Shown: piece after piece, positions 8,169-16,386 of the stretch
Position numbering within the stretch: the stretch's first letter is position 1
Layout: each line of letters opens with the position of its first letter
Assembly: GCF_009647655.1 (NCBI RefSeq)
Contig: NZ_WJFD01000002.1
Coordinates: 186,001-250,000 of the forward strand
Length of the DNA stretch: 64,000 nucleotides
Source: Chitinophaga sp. SYP-B3965
GTDB taxonomy: Bacteria > Bacteroidota > Bacteroidia > Chitinophagales > Chitinophagaceae
Direction: 5' to 3'
Notes under the pieces: generated by a model
The model's database searches: none
What the model was told of the DNA's origin: nothing
Seen by the model: only the letters and a program-made list of their open reading frames with translations
Program-made: the position numbers and the translations under genes

Positions 8169-8936
8169 TTAGTGCTCGAAAACATTTCCTTTTTTATCCG
8201 TTGCAATCACCCATCGCAGCGCTGAAATGATCAGCCTGTTCTGCGTGGCATCTGTAAAAATATGCGGCCCATGGCCCATGTTCAGATAGATCATGCGATA
8301 ATCAAGATTCGTCCACATAACAGGTGTATCACCACCGGGGATAATATCTTTCAGGCCAAAGGGATAGTTATCATAAGATAAAGTAGCCAGTACCTTGATG
8401 TTCTTTCTTTCCCTGGGACTGGGTTTCCATTGATACCATTCATTGATAGGTGCAATGAAAGTAGTGGGTAATCCTTTTGTAACAGGATGTGTGGTATCAT
8501 CTATCACCAGCTTGGCCGGCATCGGTGGCCAGTTGTTGCGATTAAAAACGGCGCCACCCAGGAAGTCTACAAACCAGGGCCATTTTGTAGTGCGGTCATT
8601 ATAAGCCGCTACGTGAAAGCCAAACCAGCCGCCACCATTCTTCATGTATTTTTCAAACGCTTCCCGTTGCGGAGGGCTATGCGGAAAGTCGTTGATCATC
8701 ATCAGTAACTGATAGTCCTTAATTTTATCGTCATTCAGATCTGCCATGTTGCTCGTGGTATCAAATACAAAACCACGGCCAACCGTAAGGTCTTTGAAGA
8801 ATTTGATAGCATCGTTGGCAAATTCCACATGCGCAGATTCTACATGTTTATTGTAAAAAGCCAATACTTTGAACCGTGGAAATTGTGCGCTTGCTGAAGT
8901 ACTTATTACTAACAGCAGGATAAATACAGTCTTCAT
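8169..8936 (-). CDS. Secreted ThuA-domain protein (last gene of carbohydrate operon)
   Basis: A 255-residue ThuA-like protein (class I glutamine-amidotransferase-like fold) with signal peptide MKTVFILLLVISTSASAQ. Family landmarks are KVLAFYNK..HVE near the start, GGGWFGFHVAAYN in the middle, DTTHPVTKGLP, the EWYQWKPSPR segment, TPVMWTN, and the terminal NMGHGPH. ThuA was named for trehalose utilisation in rhizobia, and related proteins occur in pathways that go through 3-keto sugars; a precise reaction for this protein is not known. It is the most distal gene of a four-gene minus-strand operon, 8 bp after the other small ThuA gene, and it ends at a shared terminator. Confidence 0.88.
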   Translation of the reverse strand: MKTVFILLLVISTSASAQFPRFKVLAFYNKHVESAHVEFANDAIKFFKDLTVGRGFVFDTTSNMADLNDDKIKDYQLLMMINDFPHSPPQREAFEKYMKNGGGWFGFHVAAYNDRTTKWPWFVDFLGGAVFNRNNWPPMPAKLVIDDTTHPVTKGLPTTFIAPINEWYQWKPSPRERKNIKVLATLSYDNYPFGLKDIIPGGDTPVMWTNLDYRMIYLNMGHGPHIFTDATQNRLIISALRWVIATDKKGNVFEH

Positions 8937-8944
8937 GTTATCAT

Positions 8945-9709
8945 TTATTTAGTAGTACCTGCCGCCCATAAAATGGCATTGGCAAACATCTTTTTAAACT
9001 CTGCTGAGCCTAACAGGTTGGCATGATGCCCCATTAAAAAATATACATTCCGGGCCTTCATCTTTTCATTCATCCAGATAACAGGATGATCTCCCATTTT
9101 AATGTCTGAGGCCGGCTGGTAGCTGTTTTCATCTACATTGGCCAATACCTTCACATTGGGTCTTGGATTCTTATCAAACGTGTACCATTCATCATCCGGG
9201 ATAGAAAAAGAATCCGGCAGGCCCTGCATTACGGGATGGCTTTTATCTTCCACATGCACTGTGGCCGTTGCCCGTTTGGCGATGTAGTTCTTGAAACGGA
9301 TACCGCCCATGAATTGTGAAAACCAATCCCACATTTTATAGCCATCAAATTCTCCCAGCAAAGTAGCATGATGGAAACCAACCCATCCGCCTCTGCCTTC
9401 TTCGATATATTTAATGAAAGCGCCCTCCGCTTCTTTACTCCAGGTATAAGGAGGAAAATTCAGTTGGATGAATACTTTGAATTGTGATAAATAGGCTTCA
9501 TTGATAGAATCCGCGCGGTTGATCACCGTGATCTCAAAGTTTTGTTCTTTCGCATAGGTATTCAGCCATTCCAATGCTGCTGCTACAAAACCTTCATGCC
9601 CGCCACCACGTTCAGTAAGTACAAGCGCTTTGAATTTCGGCGTTTGTGTAAAACTGCTGCCGGAAATAAAGAACAGCATCAGGAAAAAAGCGATCAGTTG
9701 TTTTTTCAT
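8945..9709 (-). CDS. Secreted ThuA-domain protein
   Basis: A 254-residue ThuA-family protein with signal peptide MKKQLIAFFLMLFFISGSSFTQ. It carries the landmarks KALVLTERGGGHEGF, GGWVGFHHATL, DKSHPVMQGLPDSF, DDEWYTFDKNPRPNVKVLA, GDHPVIWMNE and a terminal LMGHHAN. It is closer to the ThuA domain of the GH9 fusion upstream (EWYEFDKSPRPDVHVLA) than to the downstream ThuA gene. That suggests successive duplications within the operon. The signal peptide puts it in the periplasm or on the cell surface. Confidence 0.88.
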   Translation of the reverse strand: MKKQLIAFFLMLFFISGSSFTQTPKFKALVLTERGGGHEGFVAAALEWLNTYAKEQNFEITVINRADSINEAYLSQFKVFIQLNFPPYTWSKEAEGAFIKYIEEGRGGWVGFHHATLLGEFDGYKMWDWFSQFMGGIRFKNYIAKRATATVHVEDKSHPVMQGLPDSFSIPDDEWYTFDKNPRPNVKVLANVDENSYQPASDIKMGDHPVIWMNEKMKARNVYFLMGHHANLLGSAEFKKMFANAILWAAGTTK

Positions 9710-9730
9710 ATTATTCAGTTTATTCTGGGT

Positions 9731-9752
9731 ATAAGCCGCTGCCGCGGCTTAT
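9731..9752. other. Intercistronic stem-loop in ThuA operon
   Basis: ATAAGCCGC pairs perfectly with GCGGCTTAT around TGCC, in the 84-bp gap between the GH9 fusion and the next ThuA gene. The T-run lies on the plus-strand side, so for this minus-strand operon it is not a classic terminator. It could stabilise or process the mRNA between cistrons. Confidence 0.5.
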
Positions 9753-9793
9753 AATTTTTTTCTCTTGAGAAATGATGGTGCCTCCATCCATAT

Positions 9794-12274
9794 TTATTTC
9801 TCTGAAGAAATAGCGGTAACTGCCTGAAGGAACCAACCACTATGTGGTATCCATTGTTCACTCCATCGCCATTCATTACCATTATCTTCCATTTTGAAAT
9901 CAATTCCCGAACCATCACCTTTGCCATTCTTCCCGGTAATACCATTTGAAATACCTCCTCTTCCCGAGCCATGGCCATACAATGCGGCCATATATGGCAC
10001 ATTGTTTTTCCCATATCCATACATCATGCAGATATTATACGGATTGCTACCAAGCACCCAGGAAACGAGGTCTGTTGCGTAACTGGCAATTTCCGGTTTC
10101 ACACCCAGTGGCCCTTTTGCCGGATACACCAATCGTCCGCCCACCAGCATAGCAGCTGCCAAAGAACCTAAACGCGCATCTTCTCCCTGCCACCACCAGC
10201 CGCTTTCATTTTCATGCGGGATAAAAAAGCCGTGCTGTACTTTCCCTTTATATAAAAAGCTCTGCCGTGGATAACCGAAAGGATTTATTACCGCATGTGT
10301 CACCTTCAGATTATAATCGATCGCTTTTTTGATTGTTTCTAAAGCATGTGTGCGTTGTGTTTTATCTGTTTCTATTTGCAGGTAACGCGCCAATGCCATA
10401 ATGGGTAAACCCGCATCCGCAGCATGCCAGAAAGGACGATCCGTATCATTAGCGATAAAATACCCTTCCGGTGAAAGCCTTTTCCGGAGATTATTTGCTC
10501 GTTGCCGCGCTTCGGTTTGGTAGATGTTTTTCCCTGTTGCTATCCATAATTCCGTAGCCCCCATCAGCGCACAATAATCATCGATCACGTTATCCTTTCC
10601 ATCATCCGCATAACGCGTACTGAACTTTTGCAGATGGGCAAATGCACGTTCCGCAGCAGCAAGATATTGTGCAGAAGAAAATGCCCCATCTCTTTTCCAC
10701 ATAGCAATACGCGCCAGCGAAGCCACTGCCATTCCACCCCCTTCCCGGTAAGCACACTGATAATCAGAAGTCGTTTTGCTGTCTGCCAGCAAACCCACTA
10801 CCCTTCTGGCTTTCGGATCTTTATTAAAATATGTGAAAACCGTCATGTAGAAATAATCATCCGGAGATAAAGACCGCATGATGTAATCGGCACCATACAA
10901 AGCCTCTGCCATCAATGTTTCTTTAGAACCTGTTTGTTCCAGCAATTCCGGGATTTGCTCCACGGTATTGATCATAGACCAATCCACCATTGGTATCTGC
11001 TGTGGCGACATAAAATTCGTGTACGCAAGATGAGAAAAATACTTGCTCACATCTCCAGATGCATCACACCATCCACCTCTCAGATCTACCGTTTTATCAC
11101 TGCCGAAAAGAATGATGGCCTTATCCCCTTCCTGCTCTTCCGGCGAACTGGCACGCTGGTGATAAAAGAAATTCACAATAGCCGGTAACGCTACTGTAGC
11201 TAATGCTTTTTTCTCCAGCGTAAAGGGATATGATTCAAATGTTTTCCCTTTCACTTCTACCTGGATCTTATAATGCCCTGGCTGATCAAAAGCTGAGAAA
11301 TCCGCACGGCTGAACCAGATGTCCTGCTGCCAATCTGTTACCTGTTGTGCTTCCCCCAGCTTGCCGGAAAACACAGGTTGCAGCGTTAAAGCATTCAGTA
11401 GTTGGAAATTCAATCCCTCAGGCAAAACTTCCTTACTTCTGATCATGGCACTCTTTGGTGCATGCAGATCATACGCCACCTGGTTAGCCAACACCGTTAC
11501 TGGCTGACTTAACGACGCATCCAGGTTATGTTGCTCTTTGTCTTTTATAGGAGCAGCTGCCCAATGGATAGCATCTCGTAGTAGCACAGCAAAATTGCTA
11601 TCTGCACAAACGCTGGCATCATGGCCCACACCAATGTATAGTGCTTTATCATATGCAGGATTCGTCCAGATGATGGGATGATCTCCCATTGGTTTGTTGG
11701 GTTTGTATGTTTTTTCATTCGCAGTGGCGAGCACATGCACATCCGGCCGGGGGCTTTTATCAAACTCATACCATTCATCGCGGATAGAAAAAGAAGCCGG
11801 CAGGTTTTTAGTAACAGGATGACTACGATCTTCCACTACCACAGCACCTTGTTGTATAGCAGGATGAGGAGAATAGATCACATTACCCATCAACTGTTCA
11901 AACCATTTCCAATAGGGCATGCCGGGGTTCAGGAATTGTTTGCCTGTTAAACCTGCAGCATGTAATCCTATCCACCCTTTTCCTTTCGAGATAAATTGTT
12001 GCACGGCAAATTGCTGTGCGGGCGTCATATCAAAAGGAGCCAGATGCAGTTGAATGAACACCTGGTATTTCGCCAGGTTGTCTTCCGTGAGTACTGTTGC
12101 ATCCCTGGTAAAATCGATCTTGAAATTATTTTGCTCCGCCAGTTTTTTAAAGAAGGGCTGGGAAGCATTTATCATTTTATCGTGATCAGGATCATCTGAT
12201 GCCACTACCAATACTTTCTGGGCGGTAGTCTTTAAAGAAATGAATACAAAACACAGGTAAAAGAAAAAGCGCAT
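9794..12274 (-). CDS. ThuA domain fused to GH9 glycoside hydrolase
   Basis: An 826-residue exported fusion. A signal peptide (MRFFFYLCFVFISLKTTAQ) is followed by a ThuA-like domain to about residue 240 (GWIGLHAAGL, DRSHPVTKNLP, DEWYEFDKSPRPD, GDHPIIWTN, GVGHD). Next comes a cellulase N-terminal Ig-like module at about 255-355 (VTVLANQVAYD ... FDQPGHYKIQV). A GH9 catalytic domain fills the rest: DLRGGWCDASGDVSKYF matches the GGW-DAGD signature, VLGSNPYNICMMYGYG the late Asn-Pro motif, and a terminal E-W-R-W-S-E region replaces the usual DYxxNE. GH9 enzymes cleave beta-glucans or related beta-glycosides; the real substrate is unknown. The gene lies 6 bp downstream of the pectate-lyase-like gene. 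The HH(R) motif typical of GH9 endoglucanases is not evident, so specificity may differ. Confidence 0.88.
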   Translation of the reverse strand: MRFFFYLCFVFISLKTTAQKVLVVASDDPDHDKMINASQPFFKKLAEQNNFKIDFTRDATVLTEDNLAKYQVFIQLHLAPFDMTPAQQFAVQQFISKGKGWIGLHAAGLTGKQFLNPGMPYWKWFEQLMGNVIYSPHPAIQQGAVVVEDRSHPVTKNLPASFSIRDEWYEFDKSPRPDVHVLATANEKTYKPNKPMGDHPIIWTNPAYDKALYIGVGHDASVCADSNFAVLLRDAIHWAAAPIKDKEQHNLDASLSQPVTVLANQVAYDLHAPKSAMIRSKEVLPEGLNFQLLNALTLQPVFSGKLGEAQQVTDWQQDIWFSRADFSAFDQPGHYKIQVEVKGKTFESYPFTLEKKALATVALPAIVNFFYHQRASSPEEQEGDKAIILFGSDKTVDLRGGWCDASGDVSKYFSHLAYTNFMSPQQIPMVDWSMINTVEQIPELLEQTGSKETLMAEALYGADYIMRSLSPDDYFYMTVFTYFNKDPKARRVVGLLADSKTTSDYQCAYREGGGMAVASLARIAMWKRDGAFSSAQYLAAAERAFAHLQKFSTRYADDGKDNVIDDYCALMGATELWIATGKNIYQTEARQRANNLRKRLSPEGYFIANDTDRPFWHAADAGLPIMALARYLQIETDKTQRTHALETIKKAIDYNLKVTHAVINPFGYPRQSFLYKGKVQHGFFIPHENESGWWWQGEDARLGSLAAAMLVGGRLVYPAKGPLGVKPEIASYATDLVSWVLGSNPYNICMMYGYGKNNVPYMAALYGHGSGRGGISNGITGKNGKGDGSGIDFKMEDNGNEWRWSEQWIPHSGWFLQAVTAISSEK

Positions 12275-12280
12275 CGTTCC

Positions 12281-15226
12281 TTATTTAATGGTTGTTCTGT
12301 ATAAAGCTGTACGCCCTGTAAAGTATAATGTTTTGCCTACAATAGCCAGTGACGATGGCCGCTCAGGAACACGCAGGGATTGCTGTTGTTTTCCGGCGGC
12401 ATCAAAAGAATAGATATCTCCATCCGCTACCCACACATTGCCCTGTGCATCCGGCACAGAACTGAATTCTCCTTTCTCTGCAAAGTAGCGCAGGTCTGAA
12501 AGATACCCTTGTGTATCCACCTGGTATTTTACCGTACGTTTATCATATTCATCCACTGCAAATAAAGGTTTGCCGGGAAATGCTTCTACCAATGCGCAGG
12601 ACCTGGCCAGGTCATAACATACCGGGATGATGGTTTTACCATCTGGTGCTACCCAGCATTCCTCATTCCTGTTGAGCGTTACACGATTGAAATCGTGATA
12701 ATCCCGCCAGCGGTTGGAAGGATATAAAGCCTTATGGATATTATTTACTGATCCCATCGCTACTTTATCCAGTATTTTCAACGTTTCTTCCGGGCGTTCC
12801 GGATCAACTGAATATACCAGGGAACCAAATCCTGAATTTCCCCAACCACTGAAAGATGTACCACTGGCATCAGGAGGATTCTGATATTTTTCCGGCTGCC
12901 CATTGATCATAAAACCTGGTTGCGGATTATAGCGGAACACCACCAGCAAATTATCGTTTGCATCACAAGCCAGGGAAAGCGGCTCCCAGGGGAAATCCGC
13001 TACCAGCTGAAGAGATTCCATTGCCGGCGACCATTTGTAGACCCGTTTCATGCGTTGCTCCCCAAAGTAAATATTGCCCTTTGAATCCGCACAAAGTCCT
13101 ATGGCAAACTCAAATCCTTTCGCCAGCAATTGTACATTGCCGGATAAGTTTTTGGGTGAACTACCGCTGATGTATAAACGCGCCAGCTCAGTAGGCCGAA
13201 CTTCTATACCGGTATTCATATCATATAACGGGTTGTCCGTTGTGTATTTGATCTGGCTGTAGTTATGGATATTCAGCATTTCCAGGTTGCTGCAATTCCA
13301 GGTACGTACGGAATAAGGATGCGGCACTTTTACCCTGATCACTCGGAACATGTAGAGGTTCGCAAAGGTCATATCCTTGCAGCCATCTATTTCCAATGGC
13401 TGGCATTCGGAGCTTTCCTGGCTTTCTTCTTCCAGCTGCAAAGCATATACATTCCAGTTGGAAACATCTTTAAACCTTACTTCATTTCGCACATGATGTT
13501 CTACAGACATCGCGTAGATCCTTCCCCGTGTGGAAGTATTGTTCGCATAAAATCCCGACGTAGCATACGTACTGGCAGACCAGATATTTTTAAAGATGCC
13601 GCCGCCATTATTGGTGACCCATAAACTCCAGTATTGTGTATCCCAGAGCTGATCCATTCCTGGTCTGCGTTCTGTTTGCCGCTCCTGCCATTTCCAGGAA
13701 ACCATTGGCCCCGGACGGATGGAACCATGACCGCCGATCAGTTTCACATCATCCACCATGGATTGTGCTCCTGCCATCCATTTACAACCCACAGCGCGGT
13801 AATTACTTTCTCCCGTATACAAGCCAATACCGGTTAAGATATTCGTGCCTCCTGCAGGTGCTTCCACCATCGCTTTGGGAGCACCAAAACTTCCAAACGC
13901 CGGGGCATTTTCTGTTAGTGCAAAATTTGTCGCGATCGGATGCAAACCTATCATGACAGTATTAGGTTTCAATTGCAGGGTTTGAGAAATGCGATAAGAG
14001 CCCTGCGGCACATAAATGACCCGGTGTTCATCGATCGCTTTCTGAATGGCTTTGGTGTCATCTGTGATACCGTCACCTGCTGCCCCCAGGGTTTTCAGGT
14101 TTACCCATTCCGTCATGGCCGGAAGTTGCGGGATATCACTTACAAATGCTGCCGGCATACTTTTTAATGGTTCCGCTTCGCATATGGATTTATATTCCGG
14201 TTCTTTATGCAGATCGTCCATTTGCAGACCATATACTAAACGCTTTACAGCATACATACTGGCCGGCGCTTTCATGGCCGTATCATATTTAGGAGAGCGA
14301 AGCAGTATAGGTACTTTATTACAAACGAGGTTGCGGATGTTCAGTTGCATATTGGCATTGTCCTCATTGCTCAGCACAATAGCGGGTCCGCTTATATTTT
14401 CAAAACGAGCATCTTCTATGAAGATCTTTTCCCAATAATTACTATCCACCTGTATGGCTGCCGGTACATTCTTTATCTCCATACGCACAATAGTAAATCC
14501 TGCCTGCTGGGTTTTGATGGCCGTTTTCCGTTGTCCTTCAAAATAAGTGTCCATCATCATGAACTGCCATCCCGGCGAAGCCTTTGTGGTATAGATCCCA
14601 TATTCTCCGCCGAAGAATTTTACATCTTCCATCATGTTCCCAATATCAAACAGACCAGCCTTTCCTTTTCCTATTTCAATATTGCAATGTGCAATAAAGC
14701 TGTGCTGTGCGAAATGGGTTCTGAGGGCTACGGCAGCAGGGTTTCCGGCTTCAATCTTCAGGTCGATGTTAGATAAGGCACTGTAGAAAGTACTGGCACC
14801 GGCATCATTGATATTTCCACCCGGTTCTACCAAACTGCTGGTGAACCAGAACATGTAGGTGGCCTTGCCTTTATCCTTCTGGTTCTCTTCCTGGAATCCG
14901 GGAGCATTCTTTTTCAGTGCAATCACCGGACGGTTCTTTCCGTAACCGATCAAACGGATGGCTGTGGGTATATAGATGGTTTTCGAAATAAAATAGGTTC
15001 CCTCCGGGATGAAAATGATACCGAAGTTCTTATCCTTCTTTAATTGATTGATGGCTGTTTGCAGTTGGTCAGAGATATCCGTTCCGTTGGGGGTAAAATA
15101 AACGGCCTGTGGGTCTTCTGGCTTTTGCGTATAAAAGGAACGTCCCGGTTTGAACTGGGCACATAGATCTGCGTTAAAGATCATCAACAGGGATAGCACT
15201 AAAAATGCCTTACCGCTTTGTCTCAT
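12281..15226 (-). CDS. Secreted pectate-lyase-superfamily beta-helix protein with propeller domain
   Basis: About 981 residues; first gene of the ThuA/GH9 operon. After the signal peptide (MRQSGKAFLVLSLLMIFNADLCAQ) there are two pectate-lyase-3-like beta-helix segments. One begins around the FTPNGTDISDQLQTAINQLKK stretch; the second begins with the hallmark VNLKTLGAAGDGITDDTKAI followed by VIYVPQGSYRIS. The last ~300 residues look like an NHL/SMP-30-type beta-propeller (GLCADSKGNIYFGEQ, DANDNLLVVF, DAQGNVWVADGDIYSF). Likely role: a surface or periplasmic polysaccharide lyase/hydrolase acting on pectin-like glycans, with the substrate inferred only. An upstream extension of the frame overlaps the divergent DUF72 promoter, so I start at the ATG beginning the signal peptide. 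Confidence 0.85.
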   Translation of the reverse strand: MRQSGKAFLVLSLLMIFNADLCAQFKPGRSFYTQKPEDPQAVYFTPNGTDISDQLQTAINQLKKDKNFGIIFIPEGTYFISKTIYIPTAIRLIGYGKNRPVIALKKNAPGFQEENQKDKGKATYMFWFTSSLVEPGGNINDAGASTFYSALSNIDLKIEAGNPAAVALRTHFAQHSFIAHCNIEIGKGKAGLFDIGNMMEDVKFFGGEYGIYTTKASPGWQFMMMDTYFEGQRKTAIKTQQAGFTIVRMEIKNVPAAIQVDSNYWEKIFIEDARFENISGPAIVLSNEDNANMQLNIRNLVCNKVPILLRSPKYDTAMKAPASMYAVKRLVYGLQMDDLHKEPEYKSICEAEPLKSMPAAFVSDIPQLPAMTEWVNLKTLGAAGDGITDDTKAIQKAIDEHRVIYVPQGSYRISQTLQLKPNTVMIGLHPIATNFALTENAPAFGSFGAPKAMVEAPAGGTNILTGIGLYTGESNYRAVGCKWMAGAQSMVDDVKLIGGHGSIRPGPMVSWKWQERQTERRPGMDQLWDTQYWSLWVTNNGGGIFKNIWSASTYATSGFYANNTSTRGRIYAMSVEHHVRNEVRFKDVSNWNVYALQLEEESQESSECQPLEIDGCKDMTFANLYMFRVIRVKVPHPYSVRTWNCSNLEMLNIHNYSQIKYTTDNPLYDMNTGIEVRPTELARLYISGSSPKNLSGNVQLLAKGFEFAIGLCADSKGNIYFGEQRMKRVYKWSPAMESLQLVADFPWEPLSLACDANDNLLVVFRYNPQPGFMINGQPEKYQNPPDASGTSFSGWGNSGFGSLVYSVDPERPEETLKILDKVAMGSVNNIHKALYPSNRWRDYHDFNRVTLNRNEECWVAPDGKTIIPVCYDLARSCALVEAFPGKPLFAVDEYDKRTVKYQVDTQGYLSDLRYFAEKGEFSSVPDAQGNVWVADGDIYSFDAAGKQQQSLRVPERPSSLAIVGKTLYFTGRTALYRTTIK

Positions 15227-15299
15227 AATAGTGGAATTGAGATCGAAAACTACAAACGATAGCAGTAAATTCCTATGGCTCAGGGTACAAATTTGGGGC

Positions 15300-16112
15300 A
15301 TGAGAGGTAATGTAGTGGTACTTTTGGGCAAAAATGGTATCAATATTGGTTCCTTACAGGTAAAAAGGTTGGAGCGTTTACATATTGGCACATCGGGATG
15401 GAGCTATAAAGAATGGAAGGGACTCTACTACCCGGAAAAGCTGAAACCCATTCAGTACCTGAATTTCTATAGCCAGGAGTTCAAATGCGTAGAGGTCAAC
15501 ACCAGCTTTTATCATTTGCCCAGAGCCCAAACTGTATTGAACTGGGCGTTGGCAGTTCCGGAGGATTTTAAATTTTGCCCCAAGCTGAGCCGTTATATCA
15601 GTCACTACCAGAAACTCCATGATGCTACAGACAGCCTGCGCTTATTCTTCACCATCTTCGATCCCATAAAAGATAAACTAGGCCCAATCCTGATCCAGCT
15701 GCCGGCCCAGGTACCTTTTAACCGGGAAGTGGCTGAAGCGTTTTTTGCGTTGCTCAAATCCGTTTACGGGGAGTATGTGTTTGCTTTGGAAGTGCGACAT
15801 GAAACCTGGCTGGAACCACAAAGTGTAGAATTGCTGCAACAGTATGATATCTCACTGGTGATAGCACAATCAGCGATGCCTTTTCCTTATCATGAGATCA
15901 TAACGGCACGGGATGTTTACCTGCGGTTCCATGGCCCCGGAAAATTATATGCTTCCCGGTATGACGATGCGGCGATGTTATCTTATGCTCAAATGTCGGC
16001 TGCCTGGCTCCGGGAAGGACGTTCCGTATGGGTGTTCTTTAATAATACTTTTCACGGGGATGCTATAGAGAATGCGCGGTTACTGGAAGCGTACATTTTA
16101 TCTCAAATATAA
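15300..16112 (+). CDS. DUF72 family protein
   Basis: About 270 residues, belonging to the YecE-like DUF72 TIM-barrel family whose biochemical role is unknown. Diagnostic motifs are HIGTSGWSYKEWKG, YYPEKLKP, EVNTSFYHLP, FCPKLSRYISH, LGPILIQLPAQVP, FALEVRHETW, YLRFHGP and the terminal VWVFFNNTFHGDAIENA. The frame is open back to 15150, but that part reads antisense through the pectate-lyase leader. I took the ATG at 15300; a TTG at 15369, closer to the conserved start, is an alternative. It is divergent from the ThuA/GH9 operon. Confidence 0.9.
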   Translation: MRGNVVVLLGKNGINIGSLQVKRLERLHIGTSGWSYKEWKGLYYPEKLKPIQYLNFYSQEFKCVEVNTSFYHLPRAQTVLNWALAVPEDFKFCPKLSRYISHYQKLHDATDSLRLFFTIFDPIKDKLGPILIQLPAQVPFNREVAEAFFALLKSVYGEYVFALEVRHETWLEPQSVELLQQYDISLVIAQSAMPFPYHEIITARDVYLRFHGPGKLYASRYDDAAMLSYAQMSAAWLREGRSVWVFFNNTFHGDAIENARLLEAYILSQI

Positions 16113-16262
16113 AAACACAAAAGGTTCCGGGGCAGTGATTCCTTTTATAATAAGCGCGCTCTCTTTCCTTAGATCCTTAAAAACACAAAAGGCCCCGGCA
16201 GCGATTCCTTTCATAATAAGCGCGCGCTCTTTCCTTAAATCCTTAAAAACACAAAAGGTCCG
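16109..16262. repeat. 66-68-bp tandem repeat after DUF72 gene
   Basis: The marker AAAAACACAAAAGG recurs at 16111, 16179 and 16245, giving units of 68 and 66 bp that also contain GATTCCTTT, ATAATAAGCGCGC and CTTTCCTTA. The first unit begins at the DUF72 stop codon. The third, partial unit runs into the left arm of the terminator (AAAAGGTCCG). Placement at a stop codon and length are similar to the arrays at about 0.9 and 50.5 kb, although the sequences differ. Confidence 0.85.
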
Positions 16263-16283
16263 CTAGACAACGGACCTTTTACT
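16253..16283 (+). terminator. Terminator after DUF72 gene
   Basis: AAAAGGTCCG pairs with CGGACCTTTT (16271-16280) around an 8-nt loop, and a T-rich stretch follows. The left arm is the end of the last tandem-repeat unit. Confidence 0.8.
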
Positions 16284-16297
16284 TTACTAACCCAAAC

Positions 16298-16322
16298 AAA
16301 CGTTTTAAACTTTAAAACGTTT
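16298..16322. terminator. Perfect AT-rich inverted repeat downstream of recA
   Basis: AAACGTTTTAAA-C-TTTAAAACGTTT is a 12-bp perfect inverted repeat with a single central base, 65 bp past the recA stop. It could be a cruciform or a protein-binding palindrome. It is a poor terminator because a one-base loop cannot form. Confidence 0.4.
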
Positions 16323-16386
16323 AATAAAATCTTTATGCTGATGCCAGCGGCATATCGCGCAGTTTGCTTAAACCTAAGCCTAAAGC

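Noticed and set aside
12281..15226. Possible SusC/SusD-linked polysaccharide utilisation locus
   Set aside because: No SusC, SusD or regulator borders the ThuA/GH9 operon; the only SusCD pair is 23 kb away.
15150..15299. N-terminal extension of the DUF72 gene
   Set aside because: Overlaps the pectate-lyase gene leader on the other strand and precedes the conserved family start, so a downstream ATG was used.
16072..16266. 64-codon frame with repeated SFL(R/K)SLKTQK
   Set aside because: Overlaps the end of the DUF72 gene and the 66-68-bp repeat; a repeat artefact.
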